This document shows positions 9,739 to 17,960 of a stretch of 55,514 nucleotides of DNA, one piece after another. How positions within the stretch are numbered: position 1 is the stretch's first letter; each line of letters opens with the position of its first letter. This DNA is from Candidatus Obscuribacter sp. (lineage in GTDB: Bacteria; Cyanobacteriota; Vampirovibrionia; Obscuribacterales; Obscuribacteraceae): contig JADYXR010000068.1 in the NCBI GenBank assembly GCA_021772095.1, positions 1-55,514 of the forward strand. The letters run 5' to 3'. Under the pieces are notes generated by a model. It did no database searches. It was not told the DNA's origin and saw only the letters and a list, made by a program, of their open reading frames with translations. A program made the translations under genes and the position numbers.

Positions 9739-9782
9739 CCGCCACAAAAGCGGTATCCACACTCATTCATAAGGAACCAAGC

Positions 9783-10757
9783 ATGAGTCGCAAGAAGATT
9801 GCACTGACCGCAACCACCCTGGCACTCGTGGCGTGCGTCGCCCTCGTGGCGCTGTACAAGACGAGCACGTCCAGGGAATGGCCGGACTTTCTCACCGACA
9901 AACAGGGCGCGCCCAAGTACAACACCGAAGTGGCCAAGCGCGACTTCGGATACCGCACCGGCAACCACGTGCCGGTCGGGCTGTACTTCAAGCTCGCCCC
10001 CGGCATGGAACTGTTGACTGACCAAACGGTAATCAACGGCGACTTCCAGGTCGTCAGCCAACAGGAGTATCGGGAAAAATCCGGCGAGGACACCCTCGTT
10101 CGCATCGACCTGACGCTCCAGACCTTCGTGCTCAAACCCAAGCTCGAGGTCAAACCGACAATCGCGTATCGCACCAAGCCCGGTGACGACGTGAAGAAAC
10201 TCGACCTGCTGCCCATCGAGGTGTACTCCTCGCAGACTTACGACGGTCGCAAAAGCGAACACCCGAAGGAGTCGGCCGACATCACCTTTGTCTCCGACAA
10301 TCACCTGACTGTCACCGGCGCCTTAGTGGTGCTCGGGGCGCTCGGAGTGGTGCTCGCCATCGGTGGTTTGCTTCGCAACCGCAAGCCGCGCGTCAAGCGC
10401 GAGAAGAAGTCGAAGACCAAAACGGAAGCTGCCAGCGGTCCATTCCCAGCCGGTTGGGAGCCGGTTCAGTCCGCCTGGGCTGCCATCACCGGCGGTGACC
10501 GTTCCAAGCCCGCCTTCGCGAAGGCAGCCGCGTCGCTGCGCTCGTTCTTCGGCGTCGACACCCTCACGGTCAGCGAATTGAAGCGCAGCACGGTGCCCAA
10601 CAAGGACCAGCTCACCGCCTTCCTGACTCGCTGCGAAAAGGCGCTCTGGACCAACAACGACGTCTTGGACGAGGAAGTCGAAGCGGCCAACGCCGTCATG
10701 GTCGAGATCGAAGCGAGCCTGCTTCCGGCACCGGCATCTCCGCTGGCGACGAAGTAG
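9783..10757 (+). CDS. membrane-anchored protein in Bat operon, BatD-like position
   Basis: 324 residues, with AAGGAA before the ATG. There is an N-terminal membrane helix (LTATTLALVACVALVALY), an extracytoplasmic beta-rich region of about 160 residues with alternating charged and hydrophobic residues, and a second helix (LTVTGALVVLGALGVVLAIGG). A Lys/Arg-rich linker and a cytoplasmic helical domain follow. This membrane topology matches the BatD layout, although sequence similarity is not obvious. It probably belongs to the VWA complex. Its end is followed by a strong hairpin at 10787-10813. Confidence 0.75.
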   Translation: MSRKKIALTATTLALVACVALVALYKTSTSREWPDFLTDKQGAPKYNTEVAKRDFGYRTGNHVPVGLYFKLAPGMELLTDQTVINGDFQVVSQQEYREKSGEDTLVRIDLTLQTFVLKPKLEVKPTIAYRTKPGDDVKKLDLLPIEVYSSQTYDGRKSEHPKESADITFVSDNHLTVTGALVVLGALGVVLAIGGLLRNRKPRVKREKKSKTKTEAASGPFPAGWEPVQSAWAAITGGDRSKPAFAKAAASLRSFFGVDTLTVSELKRSTVPNKDQLTAFLTRCEKALWTNNDVLDEEVEAANAVMVEIEASLLPAPASPLATK

Positions 10758-10786
10758 GCAAGCAGCTTCGATTGCTGAGTTCAAAC

Positions 10787-10813
10787 GACCCGGGTTCACG
10801 TCGAACCCGGGTC
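10787..10813. other. perfect intercistronic hairpin
   Basis: GACCCGGGTTC pairs perfectly with GAACCCGGGTC across a five-base loop. No T-tract follows, so it is more likely a stabiliser or partial attenuator than a full terminator. Confidence 0.65.
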
Positions 10814-10881
10814 GGTCGGGGCGCTCAACTGGCAGACCCAGTCGAGAAGCCATGAAAAACCATCGACTCTGAAAGGAAACC

Positions 10882-11076
10882 ATGAGTTCAGAACAGAAGA
10901 AACCAGAACCAACCAGTCCACAACTACCGATCTCGCTCGACTTTGGCGGACCGATCGGTTCGGGCTCGACCGCTTTTCCGGCTGCGCCCCGGCGCCGCCA
11001 GAGCCAACCTTCGCTCCCGGAACCGCCCGGAGATCCGTTCAAGAACAAACCTCCCGAGTTTCCGTCGCTCTTCTAA
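10882..11076 (+). CDS. small Pro-rich protein
   Basis: 64 residues, with GAAAGGAAA just before the ATG. The sequence is rich in Pro, Ser and Phe, with no membrane helix and no cysteine, and is probably disordered. It is kept because of its good ribosome site, its position in the operon and third-position bias like its neighbours. It could be a small adaptor of the VWA complex; nothing proves this. Confidence 0.6.
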   Translation: MSSEQKKPEPTSPQLPISLDFGGPIGSGSTAFPAAPRRRQSQPSLPEPPGDPFKNKPPEFPSLF

Positions 11077-11129
11077 AACCGGACAGCAAGAGCGTTTCAA
11101 CAACTCGTCAACTTCAAAGAAAGGTCTCC

Positions 11130-11636
11130 ATGCTCAAGAAACTTCGCCTCAGCTTCGTCGCATCACTCCTCGCCGGTGTCTGCCTGCTCTGCCTTAACGG
11201 TTGCGCGGCCAAGCCCGGACGGCAGGTCGAGAAGCTTATGCAGGACGACACCTACGACGTCAAGATCGTCCACGAGAAGACCTGGACGGTTCAGTATCAG
11301 GGTCTCGTCAACATCACCATCGACGCCGATGGGATCGTCAACATCTACGGCACGTCCGCTACCAGCATAGGAGCGATCATGCCCAACGTGAAGGTCAGCG
11401 GTCCGGCCAAGTTCATCGTGCACAGCGCGCAGAACCTCAAGGCCGAAGACGGCGCCATCGTTGACGCCCACAACTGCGTGCTTGTCAAAGCCGGCGACCG
11501 CACCACCGTGCGCGCTTACCAGTGCCAGACGGTGCGCGCCCTCAACACGGCGACCAGTGTTTTGCCGTTCGGCAATACCCAGATCGAACGAGTAGAAGGA
11601 CCGCCCGCCCCGACCGTCGAAGCGGGAAAGAATTAA
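11130..11636 (+). CDS. predicted lipoprotein
   Basis: 168 residues with a lipoprotein signal peptide: basic MLKKLRLS, hydrophobic core, and lipobox LNGC placing the lipidated Cys at residue 25. The mature part has repeated short beta motifs (GIVNIYGTSA, VKVSGPAKFIVHSAQ, NCVLVKAGDRTTVRAYQ) that suggest a small beta-helix. Such repeats occur in several right-handed helix proteins, but no family is certain. AAAGG precedes the ATG. It probably sits at the outer face of a membrane and works with the VWA complex encoded upstream. Confidence 0.78.
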   Translation: MLKKLRLSFVASLLAGVCLLCLNGCAAKPGRQVEKLMQDDTYDVKIVHEKTWTVQYQGLVNITIDADGIVNIYGTSATSIGAIMPNVKVSGPAKFIVHSAQNLKAEDGAIVDAHNCVLVKAGDRTTVRAYQCQTVRALNTATSVLPFGNTQIERVEGPPAPTVEAGKN

Positions 11637-11814
11637 CCACATCCGGTGCCGGTTCAGCACGCACAATTCGCACCACCTACGGTGCCGAACCGTCTGAATG
11701 AGGTTCTTCAATCCATCGAGAAGTATCTAGTTTCAACCACAAAGATGCGGCTTCCGAAGTCGTCGCACTAGTATTTCACGACTCGTCGACTGGCAATCGG
11801 CGAGTCCACCAAAA

Positions 11815-11846
11815 CGACGGCGAGCGGGTCTGCCTGCTCGCCGTCG
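11815..11846 (+). other. leader hairpin just before a ribosome site
   Basis: CGACGGCGAGC and GCTCGCCGTCG form a perfect 11-base stem with a 10-base loop, ending three bases before GGAAGGAG of the next gene. A second stem (GACTCG/CGAGTC, about 11780-11806) precedes it. It may set messenger stability or act as a leader for the downstream cistron. Confidence 0.55.
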
Positions 11847-11865
11847 CAGGAAGGAGTATTTTTTG

Positions 11866-12639
11866 ATGACAACTGTTTCTCCTCGCATCACCCTGAGTGA
11901 AGAGCTGGACTCCAGGATCATCGCCATTACGCCGAACATGGCGATTGAGTGGGGCTACAATCTTTACGTCATTCAGGTGCTGCCGGAAACTTCCGAAACG
12001 CGCCGATCGGCAATGAAGGCGGTGCAAGAGCTGGAAGACCTGGTCGACAGCTTCTCGCCCGGCAGTCCCGAACGCATCTATCTCACCACTCTGCGCATGG
12101 CTGCCATCAGCTTTGGGCAGGGCGTGGAGCGGCGCAAGGGTTCCCGCGCGACGGCGCTGGCCAGTGCTGTGGAAGAGAAGGAAGATGCGCTCGACCGCAT
12201 CACTCGCGACACGCGTCGCGGCGGACTGCTTGCCGGCGGATGGAAAATCCTCTTGCTGGGCGGCTTCGTTTTCTTCCTGGTCCGGGCTGTCTTCGGCATC
12301 CACATCGCCGACGAAGAAACGCGCGGCAAGGACGTCCATTACGTTTCGATGAGCACCGCCCTCGGTATCGCGCTAATCGGCGCGTACATCAAAGGCTGGT
12401 TCACCGATCGCAAGATGCGGCGCATCTTCCGCGAGTACGACATTAAGGTCAAGGAAACCAACGAAAGCTACGCCGAAGAAGTGGTCTGCGAGTATCGGCT
12501 CGCCGCCCAGACCGCCGACATGGCCTGGCACTGCCTGACCGACGTTCCGGCCCCTATGACAAAGGCATTCGAGAGCCTGCTTCTCGGCGTCATCAAGGGC
12601 TACTGCGCCACACCTGACGACGTACCGGCAACGGTTTAG
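11866..12639 (+). CDS. two-helix membrane protein of unknown function
   Basis: 257 residues from the ATG at 11866; an adjacent in-frame TTG is less likely. GGAAGGAG lies ten bases upstream. The N-terminal half is soluble and acidic, with a helical segment around ELEDLVDSF. Two membrane helices follow (WKILLLGGFVFFLVRAVFGI and MSTALGIALIGAYIKGWF), then a cytoplasmic tail with charged helices. It is the last gene of the Bat-like operon, closed by two hairpins. No family is recognised. Confidence 0.75.
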   Translation: MTTVSPRITLSEELDSRIIAITPNMAIEWGYNLYVIQVLPETSETRRSAMKAVQELEDLVDSFSPGSPERIYLTTLRMAAISFGQGVERRKGSRATALASAVEEKEDALDRITRDTRRGGLLAGGWKILLLGGFVFFLVRAVFGIHIADEETRGKDVHYVSMSTALGIALIGAYIKGWFTDRKMRRIFREYDIKVKETNESYAEEVVCEYRLAAQTADMAWHCLTDVPAPMTKAFESLLLGVIKGYCATPDDVPATV

Positions 12640-12674
12640 AAAGCCGTTGGTGGACCATGATCGACAAGAAGAAC

Positions 12675-12772
12675 GCCGGACTGCGCGGGTCAACACCCGA
12701 CCCGCGCAGCCGGCACCTTCTCCAAACAATCCTTAGAAACGAGACGGAGCCTTAATTAGCTCCAGCTCGTTT
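12675..12772 (+). terminator. tandem 3' hairpins closing the Bat-like operon
   Basis: Two stems follow the last gene. The first is GCCGG-A-CTGCGCGGGT pairing with ACCCGCGCAG-CCGGC (12675-12714). The second is AAACGAG..GGAGC pairing with GCTCC..CTCGTTT (12737-12772). The second ends in TTTC and is the better termination candidate. A TATACTA motif begins 15 bases later. Confidence 0.65.
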
Positions 12773-12786
12773 CAATTCCATCGCAC

Positions 12787-12826
12787 TATACTACGCCATG
12801 TCATACTCATACTCCTACTCCTACTC
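12787..12826 (+). repeat. TATACTA motif followed by hexamer repeat
   Basis: TATACTA at 12787-12793 is followed ten bases later by four hexamers (ATACTC, ATACTC, CTACTC, CTACTC) at 12803-12826, then 14 A residues. The TATACTA position relative to the preceding hairpin matches three other operon ends in the window. The conserved GTAAGCACC half is not present here. Confidence 0.5.
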
Positions 12827-12862
12827 AAAAAAAAAAAAAATTGGTCTCTCAATTAGACCAAT
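12827..12862 (-). terminator. intrinsic terminator of a leftward transcript
   Basis: Read on the minus strand, ATTGGTCT pairs with AGACCAAT around seven bases and is followed by 14 consecutive T. It would end transcription from the phosphate-transporter remnant to its right, and may be the original terminator of that gene. Confidence 0.8.
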
Positions 12863-13026
12863 CGATGGCCGACCACCCGCTTGCGACTGGGCTCTTAACC
12901 CAATCGCAGCGGGTACTTGGCGCTCTATCGTTCACAACACCAAGCCGGCGGTTCATTAGAGAAGGACGAGTTTCGCCATTCGAAACTCGACTGATGAACA
13001 GACTCGGCAAGGCATCTGCGTCAAGA

Positions 13027-13369
13027 TTAGATCAGATTCTTGAGCAGCAAATACAACAGCCCGGAGACAATCGCCGTCACCGGCAACGTCAGAAGCCAGG
13101 CGTAGACAATCTTCTTCATCGTGCTCATGTCGGTGTGCCCCGGTCCATAGAGACCGCAGGTGCCGCCGACCACGCTCGAAGTCAACGTGTGCGTCGTGCT
13201 GACCGGCACACCGGCAGCCGACGCGGCGAAGATAGTGGCAGCCGTGCACCGGGTCGATCGGGCGCAACGACAAGCGCTCGCCGACAGTCTTAATCACACG
13301 CCAGCCACCAGTAGCGGTGCCGAGCCCGAGCGCAGTAGCGGCTACCACCACCACCCAGAACGGCACATG
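13027..13369 (-). pseudogene. remnant of PiT-family phosphate transporter
   Basis: Only the C-terminal third of a low-affinity inorganic phosphate transporter survives. One frame gives VPFWVVVVAATALGLGTATG, then GGWRVIKTVGERLSLRPIDP. A second frame gives AATIFAASAAG, then PVSTTHTLTSSVVGG and AWLLTLPVTAIVSGLLYLL. PVSTTHT and GGWRVIKT are PiT signatures. The frame changes next to PVHGC, where family members have a short AETGG-type stretch, so a small deletion there is the likely lesion. Everything N-terminal to the VPFW helix is missing. The remnant sits between two intrinsic terminators. Confidence 0.85.
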
Positions 13370-13421
13370 CTGCAAATAACAGCCACCAAGTACAGTCCGA
13401 ATAACACACACCAAATAACAA

Positions 13422-13447
13422 AAAGACCCGCTATTACGCGGGTCTTT
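13422..13447. terminator. bidirectional terminator hairpin
   Basis: AAAGACCCGC and GCGGGTCTTT form a 10-base perfect stem with a six-base loop, with A residues on the left arm and T on the right. It lies 87 bases past the end of the leftward recombinase gene and can serve as its terminator. Confidence 0.75.
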
Positions 13448-13533
13448 CAAGTACTACTCATTCGACAGTTTCGCTATGAGCGCCCCAATTAAATCAAGCG
13501 ACTCCCATCACCTGACGTTCACATCGCCAATCG

Positions 13534-14520
13534 TTAGTGCACCGAAAAAGTCGGTACTCTATTGCTCAAGCTTTCCATCACTTCCGAAGACACAGTCGGC
13601 GTGCCTTGATTGGAAGTGTAGCGTTTGGTTGTTTCCAGAGTTCTGTGTCCGCCGATTGCAGCGACGAGCATCAAATCGTTTCCGTTGCGAACCAGATTTG
13701 TCAGACATGTATCTCTCAAAACCTGCGCCGACAGGTTCAAATGAGCGCGATGTCCGATCTTGCGAACGATGCAATCGACACCAACGGTCGAGATTCTTTT
13801 GCCCATCGGATTGAGAAACACCGCTTGATCTTCAGACTCACCGAATCTGCGACGGCGCTCTGCCAGCCATTCATAGAGTGCTCTTCTGGTTGGAGCATTC
13901 AATGGAATAACGCGACTGCCTTTCACCATGACACGACCAGTGTCAGCGGCAAGCAGCACATCATCCATGTTTAGACCAACGCACTCGCCGATTTTGATGC
14001 CGGTATACAAAAGAATAAATGCAATGGCGCGATCTTTTGCGGAACGATGACGATAAATCGCTTCAACGAAACGACGCTCTTCATCATCGCTCAACGGTCT
14101 AGGCGTGGACTTCGGCCACGATTCGCGAGTCATTCTCGGCATGTCGGCTCCCAGGAACTCGACATATTTTTCAACAGCAGTAATAACGTTATTAACTGTA
14201 TTCTGACTCGATTCTTCAACGGTTTTCAAAAAGTTGATGTAACCGGAAACCTGTTCATGCCAGGCAGTTCCGTCCATCTGATTTGAATTGGCACCTTGTT
14301 CTGCTACATAAGAAAGGAATTTTCTTACGCGAGAAACATATGCTCTTTGTGTATGAGCAGCCATAGACTGGCTGTCCAAGCACGTTTTGAAACCTTCGAG
14401 CGACACTACATCTTGAGTGCGCGGGGGGGTGGGAGTATAAGTCACTGAGTACACCTCTAATGGGGGAGTGGCAAAGGGGTCGTGTGTGTTCAGAATAGGC
14501 GGGATTGTCAAGCTGGACAA
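13534..14520 (-). CDS. atypical tyrosine recombinase/integrase
   Basis: 328 residues with a probable TTG start at 14518-14520, eight bases after GGAG; no ATG lies near. The N-terminal core-binding region (about 45-125) is SAM-like (AHTQRAYVSRVRKFLSYV). The catalytic domain has LLYTGIKIGECVGL, VMVKGS with the beta-hairpin Lys, QVLRDTCL, IGGHRTLETTKRY with GGH and the Tyr nucleophile. Two usual catalytic residues differ: the first Arg of the TGLR motif is Lys, and the His of HxLR is Gln. It may be a weak or specialised recombinase. No attachment sites or cargo are evident next to it. Confidence 0.88.
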   Translation of the reverse strand: MSSLTIPPILNTHDPFATPPLEVYSVTYTPTPPRTQDVVSLEGFKTCLDSQSMAAHTQRAYVSRVRKFLSYVAEQGANSNQMDGTAWHEQVSGYINFLKTVEESSQNTVNNVITAVEKYVEFLGADMPRMTRESWPKSTPRPLSDDEERRFVEAIYRHRSAKDRAIAFILLYTGIKIGECVGLNMDDVLLAADTGRVMVKGSRVIPLNAPTRRALYEWLAERRRRFGESEDQAVFLNPMGKRISTVGVDCIVRKIGHRAHLNLSAQVLRDTCLTNLVRNGNDLMLVAAIGGHRTLETTKRYTSNQGTPTVSSEVMESLSNRVPTFSVH

Positions 14521-14521
14521 T
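14504..14521. promoter_or_regulatory. inverted repeat over the recombinase start
   Basis: ATTGTC and GACAAT flank six bases and overlap the TTG start codon of the leftward recombinase gene. The position would suit an operator or a translation-blocking hairpin. The assignment is only positional. Confidence 0.35.
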
Positions 14522-14823
14522 TGGGCCGCTCCACATTTAACTCATTGCGATATCGAGGATACCAATTTGAAAAATTGGACTCCTTTCACGAAGAATACCC
14601 CAAAACGCGGCTATGATAATGTTTACAGCCGAAACCCAGTAGTTTATTGGTATCTCAGAATGGGCACAATTAACAAAGTATTGTTGCAAGATCTGTAACT
14701 CCAAAACGCAATATCTAAAGCTCTGTCTGGAATAGCGCCGGTTTTCCATGGTTACAAGACGCGTATTTGGTTTTCCGCAGGGCGTTTAAACGCTGTTGAT
14801 TAGCTCGAAACAAGGACCCTGTA

Positions 14824-16464
14824 ATGGAATTGGAAATTTTCGAACTAATTTTGGACCCCAAATCAGAGACTCAGTTGCAGAAACAGGTCTATCTTCAATT
14901 AAGGGAGCTGATTTTGAACGGAAAGCTCCTGCCCGGAGTGCGATTGCCGCCTTCCAGGAAACTGGCGGAGACAATCGGAGCGTCAAGAAAAACTGTAGTA
15001 AGCGCCTACGATCAGCTGCTGGCCGAAGGTTACGTGAGTAGCCAAACGGGTTCCGGAACCTTTGTATCCGATCCAAGCAACGCCTTATCATTACTAAGAT
15101 CGGTTTCCAACTCGACCGACACCCCCGAGTCGAGCGGCTCGAGCAGCCTATCTTCAAAACGGGGGAACGACAGAGCGGCAAGCAAAAGTCTGAGGAACAC
15201 TGGTGACCAAACACCAGAGCAGAAAAAATTACCACGCGAACTTTTAGCGGATAGACCAGAGGAGCCCACGGAGGCTACCGTAGAACCTGATTCTGAAACC
15301 GAACCGCTTTCCTTATATGCAAGAAGAATCGGCGGAGTCGATCTGGAAATCTCGCAAATTGAACATGCACGCTTTCAGTTCTTCAACTGGCAGCCCGCAT
15401 TTGATGAGCTTCCGCTGGTCGAGTGGTCACGCATTGTCGGCAAGACCTTTCGCCGCGCCGACGTCAACCTGGTCGACTACGCGCCCGACCCACTCGGACA
15501 CCTTCCTCTGAGACAGACAATTGCTGAGCGTTTACGCAGAACTCGAGGTTTAGATTGCCGGGCAGAACAAATAGTAATCACCTGCGGCTTTTCACAATCT
15601 ATAGATATAGTCGCACGCTTGCACTCCGCCGAAGGCACTGAGTTGCTCGTCGAGAACCCCTCCTACAGACCGGTTCGAGACATATTCCGAACTTACGGCG
15701 TTTCAGTTCGAAGCATTGCTGTCGATCAAGGAGGAATGAGAACAGAACGTTTAGCAAAACTTCCCAAGCACAACATCAAATCAGTTTACGTCACACCTTC
15801 GCATCAATTCCCTACTGGAGCGGTTTTGACCCTTGCCCGCAGATTGGAACTTTTAAAATGGGCGACAGACTGCGGTGCCGTAATCATCGAAGACGACTTC
15901 GACAGCGAGTTTCGTTTTCGAGGGAGTCCGATACCAGCCATGAAAACGCTGGACAAGGAAGAACGAGTCATATACTTGAGTTCATTCACTAAAGTTTTCT
16001 ATCCATCCCTGGCAATCGCGTTCATGGTGGTGCCATCACGCTTGATACCAATCTATACTCGGGCACGTTGGCTTGCCTCCGATCAACTTTCCATACAACT
16101 CCAAGATGCGCTTGCCGAGTTCATCTCCACAGGCATGCTGGAACGCCATGTTAAACGCATGCGCTCCACTTACGCGCTTCGCCGCAAGACTCTTCTGGAG
16201 GCAATCGAAGATCACCTGGAAGGATGTGCCACCACCCACGGTGATTACGCCGGATTGAGCACATTAATCAGATTGAAATGCGATCTGGACGATGACCAGA
16301 TTATCAGCAGAGCCGGAGAACGCGGCATCGTACTCACCAGCACGCGGACAAGCTACACGCGCAACGCCGTTCAAGGCGAGTTCATTCTCGGATATGGAAA
16401 CCTCAACGAAGACGAAATTCGCAAGGGCATCATGGAACTGAGATTGATTATCAAAGGTCGATGA
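14824..16464 (+). CDS. MocR/PdxR-type GntR regulator with aminotransferase domain
   Basis: 546 residues, with AAGGA seven bases before the ATG. A GntR winged-helix DNA-binding domain occupies about residues 10-80 (LRELILNGKLLPGVRLPPSR). A long Ser/Glu-rich linker follows, then a fold-type I aminotransferase domain (about 185-546) with IIEDDFDSEFRF and the PLP-binding Lys in SSFTKVFYPSL. MocR regulators sense PLP or amino compounds and usually control a neighbouring gene, as PdxR does with pdxST. No vitamin B6 or aminotransferase gene lies next to it here, so the target is unknown. The linker is longer than usual. Confidence 0.93.
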   Translation: MELEIFELILDPKSETQLQKQVYLQLRELILNGKLLPGVRLPPSRKLAETIGASRKTVVSAYDQLLAEGYVSSQTGSGTFVSDPSNALSLLRSVSNSTDTPESSGSSSLSSKRGNDRAASKSLRNTGDQTPEQKKLPRELLADRPEEPTEATVEPDSETEPLSLYARRIGGVDLEISQIEHARFQFFNWQPAFDELPLVEWSRIVGKTFRRADVNLVDYAPDPLGHLPLRQTIAERLRRTRGLDCRAEQIVITCGFSQSIDIVARLHSAEGTELLVENPSYRPVRDIFRTYGVSVRSIAVDQGGMRTERLAKLPKHNIKSVYVTPSHQFPTGAVLTLARRLELLKWATDCGAVIIEDDFDSEFRFRGSPIPAMKTLDKEERVIYLSSFTKVFYPSLAIAFMVVPSRLIPIYTRARWLASDQLSIQLQDALAEFISTGMLERHVKRMRSTYALRRKTLLEAIEDHLEGCATTHGDYAGLSTLIRLKCDLDDDQIISRAGERGIVLTSTRTSYTRNAVQGEFILGYGNLNEDEIRKGIMELRLIIKGR

Positions 16465-16720
16465 AGTTCGGAGATGAGTTTCGGACGTTAGACTTTCTGG
16501 CACCTGAGGTTCAGAGGTGTAAGTTCCTGACGTGTGAAGTTCGGACAAGTTTGCGATTACGGCACGTGAGGTCCGGACACATGAAGTTCTGCGGCATGAG
16601 GCTCCACCGTTAGGGAATCTCGCCTCTTGCGCCAAGCGTTCGCTGACAACCTCCGAATCTATTTACAAGCCGGGCTTGCGAAGCTGAGCTAGCTCGTGTG
16701 CGGACAAGTTTGCGACAACG
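16465..16720 (+). repeat. degenerate GAAGTTC-type repeat array
   Basis: Starting at the MocR stop codon, units of about 18-25 bases recur with cores such as TGAAGTTCGG, TGAGGTTCAG, GTAAGTTCCTG, TGAAGTTCGGAC, TGAGGTCCGGAC and TGAAGTTCTG. CGGACAAGTTTGCGA occurs twice exactly (16542-16556 and 16701-16715). No open frame is supported across it, so it is a noncoding array. Confidence 0.6.
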
Positions 16721-17041
16721 AAACATAAAGGTTTTACGCACACCTGCGATGACAGCGGCAAAACACTCTGACCACAAGGTTCTCGGATCCATGAAGAAGC
16801 GCAAACCTAGCGCGATCCCCATGTCAAGAAACAAACATTTGTTGCCGCAAACAGAGCTGTTCTTTGTTTATCACCCTGAAACACCGTTAGTTTGATGGTG
16901 CACTTCATCACACCCGCACCGGATCTTCCAAGCACAAATCCCAGCACACATCACATTCTCGATTCTTTCTGCAACTCTTTTGAGGGCTGGGAAATGTCGT
17001 CCGTGTGCGAATCAAACCTGATGAAGTAAAAAGAGGAAAGT
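16721..17041. other. gene-free stretch before the Cys-rich gene
   Basis: About 320 bases. I see no supported gene, clear promoter or hairpin apart from the ribosome site of the next gene at its right end. Confidence 0.4.
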
Positions 17042-17254
17042 ATGGAACGAAACAATCTCGACGCCGACAACGATCGCCTGCCCGTCGTCCACTGTACGCT
17101 CGGTCTGTGCGGCAGGGATTCCGGCATTTGTAAAACCTGCAAGCGCCCATCCGCTGTCCTCATCGGTGAGCACTGCCCCGAATGCATGACACCCTGCGAC
17201 CTGCGTGCCGATGGCTCGTGCCCGATGCCCGACATGGAGGACGACAAAGACTAG
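17042..17254 (+). CDS. small Cys-rich protein, possible zinc binder
   Basis: 70 residues, with GAGGAAAG ahead of the ATG. Eight Cys and several His occur in CTLGLC, CKTC, CPEC, C and C; the paired CxxC arrangement suggests one or two zinc-binding sites. The tail is acidic (MPDMEDDKD). It has no membrane helix and could be a small regulator or metal-handling protein. A strong terminator follows at 17341, supporting an independent gene. Confidence 0.75.
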   Translation: MERNNLDADNDRLPVVHCTLGLCGRDSGICKTCKRPSAVLIGEHCPECMTPCDLRADGSCPMPDMEDDKD

Positions 17255-17340
17255 AAGGGAATCGCAACCTCAACCCAACCGACAGCAAGCAGTAACCAGC
17301 CCGAAGTGACGTAAACAGTCGCACCGTATTTAGTGCACCG

Positions 17341-17385
17341 GGAGCATTGGGCTCGGCTCTTTAGCCGGGCTCAATGCCTCCTTTT
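17341..17385 (+). terminator. strong intrinsic terminator
   Basis: GGAGCATTGGGCTCGGCT pairs with the AGCCGGGCTCAATGCCTCC arm around a four-base CTTT loop, followed by TTTT at 17382-17385. It terminates the Cys-rich gene. Confidence 0.85.
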
Positions 17386-17798
17386 CCGTTTACGACCCCA
17401 AAACTCATTGCCATCACTCAAACCGTCGAATGAACCGATTCTGACTCTGTTTAAGTTGCCAGATGATTTTGCAATTCCAAAGTCAACAATTCCTAAGTTT
17501 ACTTACTCAGTCATCAGCAACTCAGCAACAACGAGAACTTGTCAGGCTCACTATTAGAACCCAGACATCAAGCACCTCTCGGGTAATCGCAAAAGCACCA
17601 TAGAACCAAGAGCATCAATAGCAGCGAATAACAATCATTAAACGAGCACGTCTACAGCACCTTAGCGTCAACGACGGCTTGAGGTTCCAGCACCGTTTGT
17701 GCATAGTCCACTTCAAGTGTATATCTCGTTTAAACTCGCATGTTTCTCCCAATCATTACCATTTGAACCCTTAGCCCTTTGTCAATAACACCACAGGC
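17386..17798. other. gene-free stretch left of element A
   Basis: About 410 bases with no supported coding sequence. It contains short GGTGCT-containing stretches on the minus strand and would be the body of any transcript started by the TATACTA element at its right end. Confidence 0.4.
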
Positions 17799-17823
17799 GG
17801 TGCTTACTGTAACGCCTAGTATA
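17799..17823 (-). promoter_or_regulatory. TATACTA-N9-GTAAGCACC element A
   Basis: On the minus strand TATACTA (17823-17817) is followed after nine bases by GTAAGCACC (17807-17799), then CACC-N6-GGTG, which can pair. Upstream TGT gives an extended -10 look (TGTTATACT). Spacing is identical to copies at 19622-19646 and 48769-48793. It may be a promoter with a conserved transcript 5' end, or a protein-binding site. Confidence 0.6.
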
Positions 17824-17844
17824 ACATCCAGCGAGTGCTAAGCC

Positions 17845-17861
17845 GATAAACAGTGTTTATC
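17845..17861 (-). terminator. hairpin after small membrane gene
   Basis: GATAAACA and TGTTTATC form an eight-base stem with a one-base centre, downstream (minus strand) of the 45-residue gene. No T-run follows, so termination is uncertain. Element A begins about 20 bases further on. Confidence 0.4.
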
Positions 17862-17960
17862 AAGCCTAGACACATTGCGGTTTTGACGAAAATCGAGAAC
17901 ACGCCAACCAGCGGATAGAACTCTGATTAGCTGAAAACGAATAAAGCGCAGACACGATTC

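Noticed and set aside
4452..12639. Prophage or phage-tail locus because of VWA and MoxR genes
   Set aside because: The order MoxR, DUF58, VWA, TPR, VWA is the Bat type, and no structural phage gene is found.
12956..13450. A 164-codon open frame as a new protein
   Set aside because: It is the PiT remnant read through the frame disruption; the second half is out of frame with the transporter.
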